Below are positions 1-7,911 of a stretch of DNA of 32,404 bases, piece after piece. The DNA comes from an uncultured Cellulophaga sp. (GTDB lineage Bacteria; Bacteroidota; Bacteroidia; Flavobacteriales; Flavobacteriaceae). A model generated the notes under the pieces. It saw nothing but the letters and a program-made list of their open reading frames with translations, did not search any database and was not told where the DNA came from. Position 1 is the first letter of the stretch; every line of letters begins with the position of its first letter. The stretch is taken from NCBI GenBank assembly GCA_947491225.1, contig CANLIE010000032.1, positions 1 to 32,404 of the forward strand, read 5' to 3'. Both the position numbers and the translations under genes were made by a program.

Positions 1-339
1 TTTGAAATTGAGCAAAATTCAGATGAAACCGGAAGACCTAGTGTAAAACCCAAAGGAGGTCAAATACGAATGATCATAGAATCTACTGTGAAAATTGATT
101 TTTTTGAATGGGCTGCATCTGGATCTGGATTAAAAAGTGGAGAACTTGTCTTTTTTAGAAGAAACAGTACTTCCTCGCTTAAAAAACTCGAATTTAAAGA
201 AGCTTATTGCCTAAAATATGGAGAGTATTTTAATGCAGTTAACACAGAATCCTTAAAGATTGAATTGGTGATTTCTGCTAAAGAATTAATTATGAGGGGC
301 ACATCATTTACCAATAATTGGCCCATGAAATTATCTTAA
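1..339 (+). CDS. tssD: Hcp/TssD T6SS tube protein, 3' part
   Basis: The frame is open from base 1 with no stop upstream, so this is the C-terminal 112 residues of a gene that starts outside the window. Hcp (TssD) proteins stack as hexameric rings to form the inner tube of the T6SS and carry effectors. The visible residues follow the Bacteroidota TssD pattern: 'TGRPS', a 'KGGQI' strand, 'IEST...FFEWA', 'GELVFFRR', 'LKKLEFKEAY', 'YGEYFN' and 'ISAKEL'. This family is usually about 130 residues, so only some 20 are missing. The ATG at 70 follows a good AAAGGAGG, but that purine run encodes the conserved K-G-G segment, and starting there would delete the first strands of the fold. A second, extended Hcp gene follows 300 bp downstream. 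Confidence 0.88.
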   Translation, partial: FEIEQNSDETGRPSVKPKGGQIRMIIESTVKIDFFEWAASGSGLKSGELVFFRRNSTSSLKKLEFKEAYCLKYGEYFNAVNTESLKIELVISAKELIMRGTSFTNNWPMKLS

Positions 340-640
340 ATATATAAAAACCTTTAGAAATTTAAAGAAAAGTATAGCGACCATAAAGTTAGCTATGCTA
401 AAGCAAAGAGTATAAAAAACTACAAGTTTACCCATTAAAAACATACCTATGGTTTGTAAAAACCATATTTTATATGTTGAAATATTTAACGAACTAAATT
501 ATTTTAGTAACAACCTCCAATGTTTAGAAAACTAAATTGTATAATTTCAATTTTATCAGGGAATTATACGGTTTACACAAAAAAAAAATGACAAATTAAA
601 AATCAATTCAATTATTTTTCACTTTTAAAATCAGAATATT
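340..640. other. Intergenic spacer between the two Hcp genes
   Basis: About 300 bp of AT-rich sequence with no convincing frame. It contains a hairpin with a following T run at 448-471, described separately. It should also hold the promoter of the extended-Hcp operon starting at 641, but I see no clear Bacteroidota -33/-7 pair. Confidence 0.6.
448..471 (+). terminator. Possible intrinsic terminator after Hcp gene
   Basis: TATGGTTT at 448-455 pairs with AAACCATA at 460-467 across a 4-nt GTAA loop and is followed by TTTT. The stem has only two G:C pairs, so it would be weak. It lies 109 nt past the stop of the first Hcp gene and before the next operon, which suits a terminator. Confidence 0.3.
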
Positions 641-1354
641 GTGAGAATAGAAGTAAGATTATTTGTAGACGATAAAGAATTTCGTGTTTTGGATTTCTTT
701 TTCGGCTTCTTTCAAAATTCCGATTATACGGGCCTCCCTAGTAGCAATCCCAATGCCTATCCATTTAAATTTACTATAGAAGCCAGTAAAGACACCACTT
801 TTTACGAATGGGCTGTACACCCAACAATGCAGAAAAAACGTGTGAAAATCGTTTTTTCTCCTACCAATGGGGTGAGCAAAAGTACCACTATTGAGTTACT
901 GGACGTTTATTGTTCCTATTGCAATTATCATTTTACAGCAAGAGGCAGTCAGTCATTTGTGATAAATTTTGATTTATCCCCTGCAACAATCATTCGTAAT
1001 GGCATTGTGTTACTAAAAAGATATTGGGCGGTAACAGATCCTGTAGTGCTTAATGCAGCCCCTACGCAGCGCGAAACAGAAAATAATGAGCCGTGCATCA
1101 TCAAACAATATATTACAGATTGTGAAGATGTTGAACTGGATGAGTATGAGAGAGGACAGGAAATTTATTGCGTATTGTTATCCGAAAATATGGATAATGA
1201 AACAGTTGATATTGACCTTTCACAATTTGAAGTGCCACTTTTGTACCATAAAAAAAGATTAGAAGGCAACATTATAAAAGCTTATGTTATTAGTGCAGAA
1301 GAAGAAAAAATACCCTTACAAGTAATTCCAGAAGATTACGAGGATGAGCAATAA
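641..1354 (+). CDS. Extended Hcp (TssD domain plus C-terminal extension), probable effector carrier
   Basis: 237 residues. Roughly the first 130 follow the TssD pattern seen in the upstream Hcp: 'VRLFVDDKEFRVL', 'TGLPSSNP', 'FKFTIEAS', 'TTFYEWA', 'KKRVKIVF', 'IELLDVYCSYCNYHF', 'FVINFDLSPA'. The other ~105 residues are an acidic extension absent from ordinary Hcp, ending 'PEDYEDEQ'. I take GTG at 641 as start: a stop at 626-628 closes the frame and only ATT precedes it, and the GTG places 'RLFVDDKEF' where TssD proteins begin. The 3' end overlaps the next gene by 11 nt, so the two are probably translationally coupled. Extended Hcps in other bacteria act as dedicated carriers for a toxin. Here the next gene is toxin-like, so I infer this protein is its tube-borne adaptor. 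Confidence 0.8.
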   Translation: MRIEVRLFVDDKEFRVLDFFFGFFQNSDYTGLPSSNPNAYPFKFTIEASKDTTFYEWAVHPTMQKKRVKIVFSPTNGVSKSTTIELLDVYCSYCNYHFTARGSQSFVINFDLSPATIIRNGIVLLKRYWAVTDPVVLNAAPTQRETENNEPCIIKQYITDCEDVELDEYERGQEIYCVLLSENMDNETVDIDLSQFEVPLLYHKKRLEGNIIKAYVISAEEEKIPLQVIPEDYEDEQ

Positions 1355-2492
1355 CTACAAAGATCAATATGGCAAGAACACCATAAAGATCATATACAAA
1401 GGTAAAGTAGTGAGTCAGGCAGATATGAAGGTGCAATTGGGTGGTGGCGATGTTATAGACAAACCCGTACAGACCAATATTACCTATACCGATGATGATG
1501 GCAAAGGGCTAATGCACATTAACCATCAGGCTATTGTGGTGGGAGAAAGCGTTGCACAGGTAAAACGCTCCACTATGGCTAAAGTAAATGATGACGGAAC
1601 CATCTCCATTACGCAATACAAATCAGAAATATCATCTAGTGGAGAAGAGGTTTATTATTATGATAATTCGATTGGCGGTTTTAGAGGCAATCTGGAACAA
1701 GCTAAAGTTGCTTTTCCTAATGTAGATTTTACAGGATTAAAACTACCTGATGATATTGTAGACCTTGGTAATCCAGAATTTGCCAATTTACAATATGTTT
1801 CTCCAGATGATCTGGTAGAATGGGAACAAGTAGGGCACTATGATGCAGAAGAAAATGGAGGAAAACCAACCACTTGGGGGGCTTGGGCAGATAACGTACA
1901 AACAGCTTTAGACGTTGCTGGTCTTTTCCCTGGTCTTGGCGAAATTGCCGATATAGCTAATGGATGTATATCCTTAGCAAGAGGAAATTACGGTGATGCA
2001 GCACTAAGTTTTGCGGCAGCAGTTCCCTTTGTAGGTGCTGCTGCTACCGTTGGTAAATTTGCCAAAAAGACAAAAAAAGCGATTGATAGAGCGCAAGACA
2101 ATAAGGGGGTTTATGATTTGATTGTTAAAAATGGGGAAGATATAAAAGGGTATATTGGTCAATCTGAAAATGTAGTTACCAGGATGAGAAGACATTTTGG
2201 GAAAAGTGGCAAATTAAACAAGTTCACGAAGGTTGGTAATGAGATTTTATATAAAATGCCAGGCTCTACTAAAAAAGAAAGAGAGGTTTATGAGCAATAT
2301 ATTATTTTGAAGAAATATGGGGTTGATTGGAAAAATCCTCAATTTAAAAAACTATTAAATAGGGTTAATCCTGTGGGAGGAAGGTTTAATCTAAAAACTC
2401 CAGAAGGTAGGGAAGTTTTTTATGAATATGTTGAAGAAAATATTTTTAGCCGATGGGATTTGCCAAAGGAATTTGAACTAGTAAATTTTTAG
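1344..2492 (+). CDS. Probable T6SS effector with C-terminal GIY-YIG nuclease domain
   Basis: 382 residues. Residues 1-180 are polar and I do not recognise them; they may be the part bound by the extended Hcp. Residues about 184-240 form a Gly/Ala-rich hydrophobic stretch ('DVAGLFPGLGEIADIANG', 'AAAVPFVGAAATVG') of the kind that precedes toxin domains in polymorphic toxins. From 255 the protein reads as a GIY-YIG nuclease: G255-V-Y257, Y270-I-G272, an 'RMRRHF' helix supplying the conserved Arg (R280 or R283) and H284, a Glu in 'YEQYII' (E317) and an Asn in 'LLNRVNPVGG' (N342). That is the order of the catalytic residues of the superfamily, whose members cleave DNA. The start overlaps the preceding Hcp gene by 11 nt, and an LRR gene follows after 2 nt. 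The nuclease fold is well supported; T6SS delivery is inferred from position. Confidence 0.85.
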   Translation: MSNNYKDQYGKNTIKIIYKGKVVSQADMKVQLGGGDVIDKPVQTNITYTDDDGKGLMHINHQAIVVGESVAQVKRSTMAKVNDDGTISITQYKSEISSSGEEVYYYDNSIGGFRGNLEQAKVAFPNVDFTGLKLPDDIVDLGNPEFANLQYVSPDDLVEWEQVGHYDAEENGGKPTTWGAWADNVQTALDVAGLFPGLGEIADIANGCISLARGNYGDAALSFAAAVPFVGAAATVGKFAKKTKKAIDRAQDNKGVYDLIVKNGEDIKGYIGQSENVVTRMRRHFGKSGKLNKFTKVGNEILYKMPGSTKKEREVYEQYIILKKYGVDWKNPQFKKLLNRVNPVGGRFNLKTPEGREVFYEYVEENIFSRWDLPKEFELVNF

Positions 2493-2494
2493 TT

Positions 2495-3343
2495 ATGAGA
2501 ATAGTAGATTTAAAATATTGGAAAAAGAGAATGGTTCTTGAATCTAATTCTGATATCAAGAAAGCATATGAAATATATGATTCTAAAGAGTATGATTTAA
2601 GCGTAGAAGGTGTTTTTACAGAAAAAAAAGTTCAAGAAATTGCTCGATTGTTCAACAACGTAACAGAAGTTTCAATATCTGCTGGTGGCGAGTTTACGAA
2701 TGATTATATCTATAAACTTAATAATTTAAAAAGCTTTTCTTATAATAATATTAATAAGGAAATTGATTTAGGGAGGTTACCACAATTAAGGTTCTTAGGA
2801 TTTGGTTACAGTAAAAAGAATATCAAAAACCTATGTTCCCAAACCTCTTTACAAAAACTATCGGTTTCTGATTATAGCGAAAAAGATATGAACGCTTTAA
2901 GTTGTTTAACCTCTATAAAGGAATTTACGACTATAGGTGGCAAAATGAAGTCATTAGATGGGATTCAGCATCTTACCAATCTTGAAAAACTAGAGATTAG
3001 CGCGCATCGTTCTTTAACAGATATTAGCCAAATTGCAGCTCTTAAAAACCTTAATTATTTAGAAATAAATACTTGTTGGAAACTGGCAGATTTTAGCCCC
3101 ATAGGTAAACTTAAAAACCTGAAGCAACTGGAGATTATTGACTGTAAAAATTTGGGATCCATAAAATTTATAAAGGATATGCCTAATCTCAAATCATTGA
3201 ACACATCGGGCACCACCATAATCAATGATTATGACACCACCCCTGCCGAACATGTACCTGTATTTTGGGGCAGTCAATATAATAAATACAATAAACAATA
3301 CCCCGAAAAAGAGATACGGGATATAAAGCTAGAGAATTTGTAA
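2495..3343 (+). CDS. Leucine-rich-repeat protein, candidate immunity protein
   Basis: 282 residues with no signal peptide or membrane segment, so probably cytoplasmic. From about residue 70 to 245 it is built of LRR units of roughly 20-24 residues, e.g. 'LTNLEKLEISAHRSLTDISQ', 'LKNLNYLEINTCWKLADFSP', 'LKNLKQLEIIDCKNLGS', 'MPNLKSLNTSGT'. It starts 2 nt after the nuclease gene, so the two are co-transcribed and probably coupled. LRR proteins are among the families found next to polymorphic toxins as immunity proteins, and a cytoplasmic binder would suit a DNA-cleaving toxin. The last 25 bp recur exactly at 4174-4198, after the next gene, which suggests past duplication in the downstream module. 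Function is inferred from context only. Confidence 0.8.
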   Translation: MRIVDLKYWKKRMVLESNSDIKKAYEIYDSKEYDLSVEGVFTEKKVQEIARLFNNVTEVSISAGGEFTNDYIYKLNNLKSFSYNNINKEIDLGRLPQLRFLGFGYSKKNIKNLCSQTSLQKLSVSDYSEKDMNALSCLTSIKEFTTIGGKMKSLDGIQHLTNLEKLEISAHRSLTDISQIAALKNLNYLEINTCWKLADFSPIGKLKNLKQLEIIDCKNLGSIKFIKDMPNLKSLNTSGTTIINDYDTTPAEHVPVFWGSQYNKYNKQYPEKEIRDIKLENL

Positions 3344-3357
3344 TATATATGTAGACA

Positions 3358-4143
3358 ATGAAAAATACTAAAGAAAATTATGCTGTTTTTGAAAAAGAAG
3401 TTAATGGAAAACCCTTGGTTGGACAGATTAATTTAGATACAGAAAACTTTGCCGATAAATCAAGCTTTCCTTATTGTCTTGACATTACAGTTCTTTTAAA
3501 GGAAGACGAATTAAATTACCACGGTCTACCTTCTCTTCCAGCTATATCACAAACGTGCTATGACGTCGAAGATTTTTTAATGAATAAAGCAAACAAGTTC
3601 TGCAACACCTATTTTGTAGCACACTTCTTTAACGATAGCAAGTTTAGACTATTTTTATACCTCAATGATCAAAAAGAACTTTCTTTATATCTTCAATCAA
3701 TAGCCTATCAACCTAAGCAGATCAGAAACTTTTCATATAACTTAATAGAAGACAAAGACTGGGGGCAAATAAATTTTTTGTTCCGTAAAAAACCTACCAT
3801 AAATAATAATCCCGAACTAGAAAGTCATTTTAAAAGAAATGCCGAGCTATGGGAAAGATGGAAACATCACGGTATTACCAAAGATAAGGAGTTTACCATT
3901 TTATTTCATTTTTATGCAGCTAAAAAAAGTCAAATGGAAACCTTATGTAAAAGATTACAAGTAGAAAACATAAAGTTTAATACAGAACAAACCAGAACAT
4001 TCGTTTTTCTAAAAGGATGGAAAGTGGACGCAAAATTGACTCAAATATGGACACTTACAGAATTACAAGATAAAATGGGCTATATGTTTATGCTATCAAC
4101 CCAGACTGATACTTCTTTAGAAGGATGTGGTGCTTATTTATGA
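3358..4143 (+). CDS. DUF695 / RraB-like two-domain protein, candidate immunity or accessory protein
   Basis: 261 residues, no signal peptide. The N-terminal half resembles DUF695 ('VNGKPLVGQINLD', 'FPYCLDITVLL', 'HGLPSLPA', 'VEDFL'). The C-terminal ~90 residues resemble the RraB family ('FTILFHFYAAKKSQMETL', 'LQVENIKF', 'LTELQDKMGYMFML'). RraB proteins are known as protein inhibitors of the ribonuclease RNase E. The gene lies 14 nt after the LRR gene in the nuclease operon. It may be a second immunity protein or one that modulates the nuclease; I infer this from position and the RraB connection. Both family assignments rest on motif memory and need a profile search. Confidence 0.75.
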   Translation: MKNTKENYAVFEKEVNGKPLVGQINLDTENFADKSSFPYCLDITVLLKEDELNYHGLPSLPAISQTCYDVEDFLMNKANKFCNTYFVAHFFNDSKFRLFLYLNDQKELSLYLQSIAYQPKQIRNFSYNLIEDKDWGQINFLFRKKPTINNNPELESHFKRNAELWERWKHHGITKDKEFTILFHFYAAKKSQMETLCKRLQVENIKFNTEQTRTFVFLKGWKVDAKLTQIWTLTELQDKMGYMFMLSTQTDTSLEGCGAYL

Positions 4144-4173
4144 GATAACCCCTTATATCAAAGCAAGCTTTCA

Positions 4174-4198
4174 GGATATAAAGCTAGAGAATTTGTAA
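4174..4198 (+). repeat. 25-bp exact copy of the LRR gene 3' end
   Basis: Bases 4174-4198 are identical to 3319-3343, the last codons and stop of the LRR gene (core GATATAAAGCTAGAGAATTT). The copy lies 30 bp past the stop of the DUF695/RraB-like gene. The flanking sequences do not match, so it looks like a recombination scar or the remains of a lost module. Confidence 0.85.
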
Positions 4199-4228
4199 AT
4201 TTTAGCAGCTACTGTGTTGTTTTACTAG

Positions 4229-4422
4229 GCAAATAGCTGGCAAACCAGGTGGTTTAAAATTGAGTTTTATGCTAGCTATAAGGATAAGGAATTGTATGCA
4301 TACTATTATCGGACAGATAATCATACATTGACAGGAAGGTTTTTTATAAAAAGAATGGAGAATGGAAATTAAAAAAGATAGAGAAACTAAAATTTATACC
4401 TATAAACCTGAGTTTGGTCTAA
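4229..4422 (+). pseudogene. Decayed gene fragment with frameshift
   Basis: There is no start codon, but the frame opened after the stop at 4226-4228 reads like the end of a small folded protein: 'WFKIEFYASYKDKELYAYYY', then 'LTGRFFIK'. It runs off frame in an A-run near 4350. Adding one A restores 'KNGEWKLKKIEKLKFIP' to a stop at 4420-4422. I read it as the frameshifted 3' remnant of an accessory gene, perhaps a former immunity gene. A sequencing error would fix the frame but not supply a start. Confidence 0.45.
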
Positions 4423-4484
4423 GAATTTGATTAAAAAATCACTCAATATGACAGCTTTTTTAATCAAATTCTTAGACCTTCAGG
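4407..4484. repeat. 78-bp near-perfect inverted repeat (palindromic element, copy 1)
   Basis: A 23-bp arm at 4416-4438 (GGTCTAAGAATTTG then ATTAAAAAA) is perfectly complementary to 4456-4478 across a 17-nt loop. Past a short bulge, CCTGA (4407-4411) pairs with TCAGG (4480-4484). It sits between convergent genes and could end transcription from both sides, but the A/T runs are next to the loop rather than outside the stem, which is atypical. The left arm matches the left end of the 20259-20467 element at 29 of 32 positions, so it belongs to a dispersed repeat. Confidence 0.75.
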
Positions 4485-4524
4485 CTATGAAAGTTATAAT
4501 ACTAACTCTAATTACCTAAAAAAA

Positions 4525-6366
4525 TTAATTTTTACTACTAAGCCAATTTTCTCGATTTAATAACATCTTTTTATTAGGGTTAGAATATTCGGTAACTTCT
4601 ATTTCAGGATTCTCCCCCATAGTTACATAGATTGTCTTGTCTTCTCCATTTCTTTTAAACTTAAGAATTGTTTTTTTACCTGGCCTATATTTATTGATTA
4701 CCTCATAGTATTGTTCCAAATTAGAAAAAGATTTGTTCCCTATAGATAATATAATATCTTCTTTCTCTAATCCTGCAATATAGGCAGGTGTGTCTTGTCT
4801 GGTATATTCAGATACTCTAGCCAAACCATTTTTTGTAAATTCAACCTCAGCACCTATATAAGCTTCTTTTTTTGATTTAAGATAGATACCAACTGTGCTT
4901 AAGAGTTTCTTATAATCTGGCATTTCTTTACCATTAATATATTTAGAAAAAAAATCGTCTGCGAATGATTTGCCAGCATATTCTCGTAAAGTAATAAATA
5001 AGTTATCTGTTGTATAAGGAATTTCTGTTTTGCCGTATTTTGTCCAAAATAATTTCATAAAATCATCTAGATTAAGATCATTTTTTTCGTCCCTCAAGGA
5101 TAGGTCAAGTGCTAACCCTAACATATTTCCATATGAATAGTAAGAAACATAAGTGTTGCCTTTATTAATAGGAGCTACAGAAATAGCAGCATCTACAAAA
5201 GGAGCCTTACGACTCATTTGTATAGGATTGTAGTACTTTAGTGCTGGCGAATTCCAAACTCTGTTATACGTTTTAGTTAAACGATTCATATACTCTTCAC
5301 GACTAATAACACCTGATCTACATAAGGATAAATCTGTGTAGTAACTTGTTACCCCTTCAGCAAACCACAATTCATCGCAAACATTAGCTTTACTAAAATC
5401 AAAAGGCTCTAATGATACAGGGCGTATACGCTCTACATTCCATATATGGAAAAATTCATGAGCAAAAAGGCTAATATTATCTTGCATTCCTCCATTTTGA
5501 ATACTTATAGGACTTGTTATAACAGATGAATTACGATGTTCCATACCATCTCTTGATACTTGTGGCATAAAACATACTAAAAACGTATATTCATTATTAT
5601 CAAAATTAGGATAATCACCAAATACCATTTTTTCTTCAGCAACAACCTTTTTAACTAAATCAAAAAAATTATCTGCTTCTTCATCAGTCCCCTCATGTTG
5701 CAAAGCCATCTTAATTAGGTATTCTTTATTTCCTGATCCAACTTTATATTCTTTAATAGTATGATTGCTTAACAAAGCTGGGCTATCCATAAAATACTGC
5801 AAATTAGGGGCAAGAAAAATATTGTCTCCCAGAGGTTTTAATTGTGTTGCTATTTTCCATTTAAGATCATCCCTAAGAACATATGAAACTTCTATAGGCC
5901 GCTCTTCTAAACTGGAAATGTACATAAAAGTAGCAGGATTATTAATTAATGAGTAGGTCTCATTTACTTGAGAATATGTTCCATCACCTCTATCAGCAAA
6001 CAAGGTATAATATACATATATTGTACCATCATGCCCAGTAACATCCCATTGGTGCAAATTAGGTCTTGTAACAATTACATCTTTACCTTTACTATCTGTT
6101 ATTCTTACATTATGTACATTTTTTGCAAATTCATGTAATGCGTATCTTCCTGGGGATGAGCGGCTCATCTGTAAAGAGATAGTACCGCTTTGTAAATTTG
6201 TAAAAGTAGCAACTATATTTGCTTCATGATGTTTTGCATTATTAAAAGAAATAGAGTACTTATTTCTTACTTGTGTGAATCCTGATTGTAGTATTAAAAA
6301 AAAGAGAATGATTAGTGAATGATATCTCATTTGTTTATATTTAAATTTATGTTCTAATTTCTGCAT
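4525..6366 (-). CDS. Secreted M61-family metallopeptidase with PDZ domain
   Basis: Up to 613 residues. Met13 is the likelier start because it opens a clean signal peptide ('MRYHSLIILFFLILQSGFTQ'); starting at Met1 adds a charged leader. An N-terminal beta domain is followed by a peptidase core with a zinc site: HEFFH at 303-307 inside 'SLFAHEFFHIWNVERIRP' and E337 in 'ELWFAEGVTSYYTDL'. This is the M61 (glycyl aminopeptidase-like) arrangement. Around residues 510-590 a PDZ-like domain is visible ('AYIAGLEKEDIILSIGNKSF'), also usual for the family. M61 enzymes cleave peptides from the N terminus and prefer small residues; exact substrates here are unknown. It is separated from tssC by 177 bp with a terminator-like hairpin, so I see no reason to assign it to the T6SS. 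Confidence 0.9.
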   Translation of the reverse strand: MQKLEHKFKYKQMRYHSLIILFFLILQSGFTQVRNKYSISFNNAKHHEANIVATFTNLQSGTISLQMSRSSPGRYALHEFAKNVHNVRITDSKGKDVIVTRPNLHQWDVTGHDGTIYVYYTLFADRGDGTYSQVNETYSLINNPATFMYISSLEERPIEVSYVLRDDLKWKIATQLKPLGDNIFLAPNLQYFMDSPALLSNHTIKEYKVGSGNKEYLIKMALQHEGTDEEADNFFDLVKKVVAEEKMVFGDYPNFDNNEYTFLVCFMPQVSRDGMEHRNSSVITSPISIQNGGMQDNISLFAHEFFHIWNVERIRPVSLEPFDFSKANVCDELWFAEGVTSYYTDLSLCRSGVISREEYMNRLTKTYNRVWNSPALKYYNPIQMSRKAPFVDAAISVAPINKGNTYVSYYSYGNMLGLALDLSLRDEKNDLNLDDFMKLFWTKYGKTEIPYTTDNLFITLREYAGKSFADDFFSKYINGKEMPDYKKLLSTVGIYLKSKKEAYIGAEVEFTKNGLARVSEYTRQDTPAYIAGLEKEDIILSIGNKSFSNLEQYYEVINKYRPGKKTILKFKRNGEDKTIYVTMGENPEIEVTEYSNPNKKMLLNRENWLSSKN

Positions 6367-6480
6367 AATTTATTTATGTAGTGTCTATAAGATTTATATA
6401 TTGTTAGATAGTAGATTAATGCTACTAAAACAAAACATTTAATTAATCTATAGTTTTAATATTTTAAGCTAAAAAATATT

Positions 6481-6519
6481 TAGTCCTAGTTTAACTTAAT
6501 TTTAGTTATGCTAGGACTA
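6481..6519 (-). terminator. Terminator-like hairpin after tssC
   Basis: TAGTCCTAG (6481-6489) and CTAGGACTA (6511-6519) are perfect 9-bp arms with a 21-nt loop. On the minus strand the hairpin begins 25 nt after the tssC stop and is followed by a T-rich run (A-rich at 6465-6479 on the plus strand). It probably ends the clpV-tssB-tssC transcript. The long loop makes it less than ideal. Confidence 0.5.
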
Positions 6520-6543
6520 GATAATATTAACAATATAGTATAA

Positions 6544-7899
6544 TTATTGTTGTTCGTACTCAGAATTCCACTCTGATCCATCATCCCCTTTTTGCCCATC
6601 CATTTTAATCATAAAGTTTTTAGCCGGAAAATAGGGCTTCATATGTATATCTAAATGAACTTTGTCTTTTTGAATAGGGTCTTGCTCAAAGCGTCTTACT
6701 GCAAAATCTTCAATTAATTTATCAGGACCTGTAATGCCATCTAAAAACTTTACAATTTGATCCATAAGCTCTTTACGTGTTCTGGCATTAAAGTTTTCAA
6801 AGGCTCTTCTATTTAAGAAGTCCATTAATACTTTGGTAACATAATCAAATACACGAACAACGGAATAGGTTTGTAGTCCAAGGTTATCCCCATTAAATAA
6901 CGTTTTTGCAGAAAAAGCCATTACTTTACCGTATTCATTTACCATTGGTACTAGTCCTAGTTTTTCGAGTTGAGCAATTTCTCCTTTTTTTAGATCAAAA
7001 CGAACACCATCTACTTCATTCATACCACCAAATTTCTTACCAGCAGTAACCTGTGACATTAAGGTTTTGTATATTTTGCCTCCCAATGCACTTGATGGTG
7101 GCACAAATAAATCTTCTTCTTCCCCTACTTCATCATATTTACCTCTTCCAACGAGCCAATTACACGACATTATAACATTAGAACGATAGATGTCTCCTCC
7201 TGTAAGATTAGCTGCTTCAAACAGTTCCATAACATCATCTGGTTCATCAAGATGTTCAAAATCGGTAACCATCATTACTTTGTTTTCATGAGCAATTTTA
7301 GCCCATTTTTCTACCACTTTATTAGATCCTAAATATCCTGGAATAATTAAAATTCCGTAGTTATCTCTAAGGTCTAAACGGTCATATCCTTGAACCAATT
7401 CTTCTTGTACAGCATCTATAAATCTTGTATTATCAAGATCTTTTAGTTGTTCTAATTCTGCATTAAGAATATTTACGTTCTTTACTTTTTGAGATTCTGT
7501 GTTTTTAAAGAATAATGCAACAGATCTATAGGATTGTTCCAGTTCTTTTGTTTGTTTTAAAGCAGTACCTAAATTCTTTTTAAGAGATTCTGCTGCTATT
7601 TCTGATTTTTTTTCTGATTCTTCAACCATTTCTGGTAAATTATCTGAAAAAGAAAGGATATCACTCCAAATTTCAAGAGTTTTTGCTAATTTTTGACGTT
7701 CTAATTTTTTTGAAGACTCTGTAAGGAATATTTTTTTTCTGGCCTTACGGTCAGGGTTCATATTTTGTACATCATCTATACACGCCTCTAATAAATCAAA
7801 ACCGCCATATTTAGACAATTTTTCTTCATTTATTTTGAGTTCCTGAGCCGGATTCTCTATTTTAATATTCTTATCTGTTTTTTTACCTAATAATGCCAT
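6544..7899 (-). CDS. tssC: T6SS contractile sheath large subunit TssC
   Basis: 451 residues, close to the usual Bacteroidota TssC. With TssB it forms the contractile sheath that drives the Hcp tube into the target cell. Recognisable blocks are the helical N-terminal region, 'DNYGILIIPGYLGSNKVVEKWAKIA' (cut here only as a reference to residues ~180-205), 'NVIMSCNWLVGRGKYDEV', 'FVPPSSALGGKIYKTL', 'VDGVRFDLKKGE' and the C-terminal 'FNGDNLGLQTYSVVRVFDYV'. A C-terminal 'LDIHMKPYFPAKNFMIKM' strand precedes an acidic/polar tail. The gene begins 12 bp after tssB on the same strand, in the order clpV-tssB-tssC. Confidence 0.93.
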   Translation of the reverse strand: MALLGKKTDKNIKIENPAQELKINEEKLSKYGGFDLLEACIDDVQNMNPDRKARKKIFLTESSKKLERQKLAKTLEIWSDILSFSDNLPEMVEESEKKSEIAAESLKKNLGTALKQTKELEQSYRSVALFFKNTESQKVKNVNILNAELEQLKDLDNTRFIDAVQEELVQGYDRLDLRDNYGILIIPGYLGSNKVVEKWAKIAHENKVMMVTDFEHLDEPDDVMELFEAANLTGGDIYRSNVIMSCNWLVGRGKYDEVGEEEDLFVPPSSALGGKIYKTLMSQVTAGKKFGGMNEVDGVRFDLKKGEIAQLEKLGLVPMVNEYGKVMAFSAKTLFNGDNLGLQTYSVVRVFDYVTKVLMDFLNRRAFENFNARTRKELMDQIVKFLDGITGPDKLIEDFAVRRFEQDPIQKDKVHLDIHMKPYFPAKNFMIKMDGQKGDDGSEWNSEYEQQ

Positions 7900-7911
7900 A
7901 TTTATAATATT

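Noticed and set aside
52-339. Internal start of the first Hcp gene at 70 with a near-perfect AAAGGAGG ribosome-binding site
   Set aside because: The purines encode the conserved Lys-Gly-Gly segment of TssD, the frame is open to base 1, and starting there would lose the first strands of the Hcp fold.
4525-6366. M61 peptidase as a T6SS effector
   Set aside because: It has a signal peptide and a normal M61-PDZ layout, is separated from tssC by a terminator-like hairpin, and has no immunity-like neighbour.
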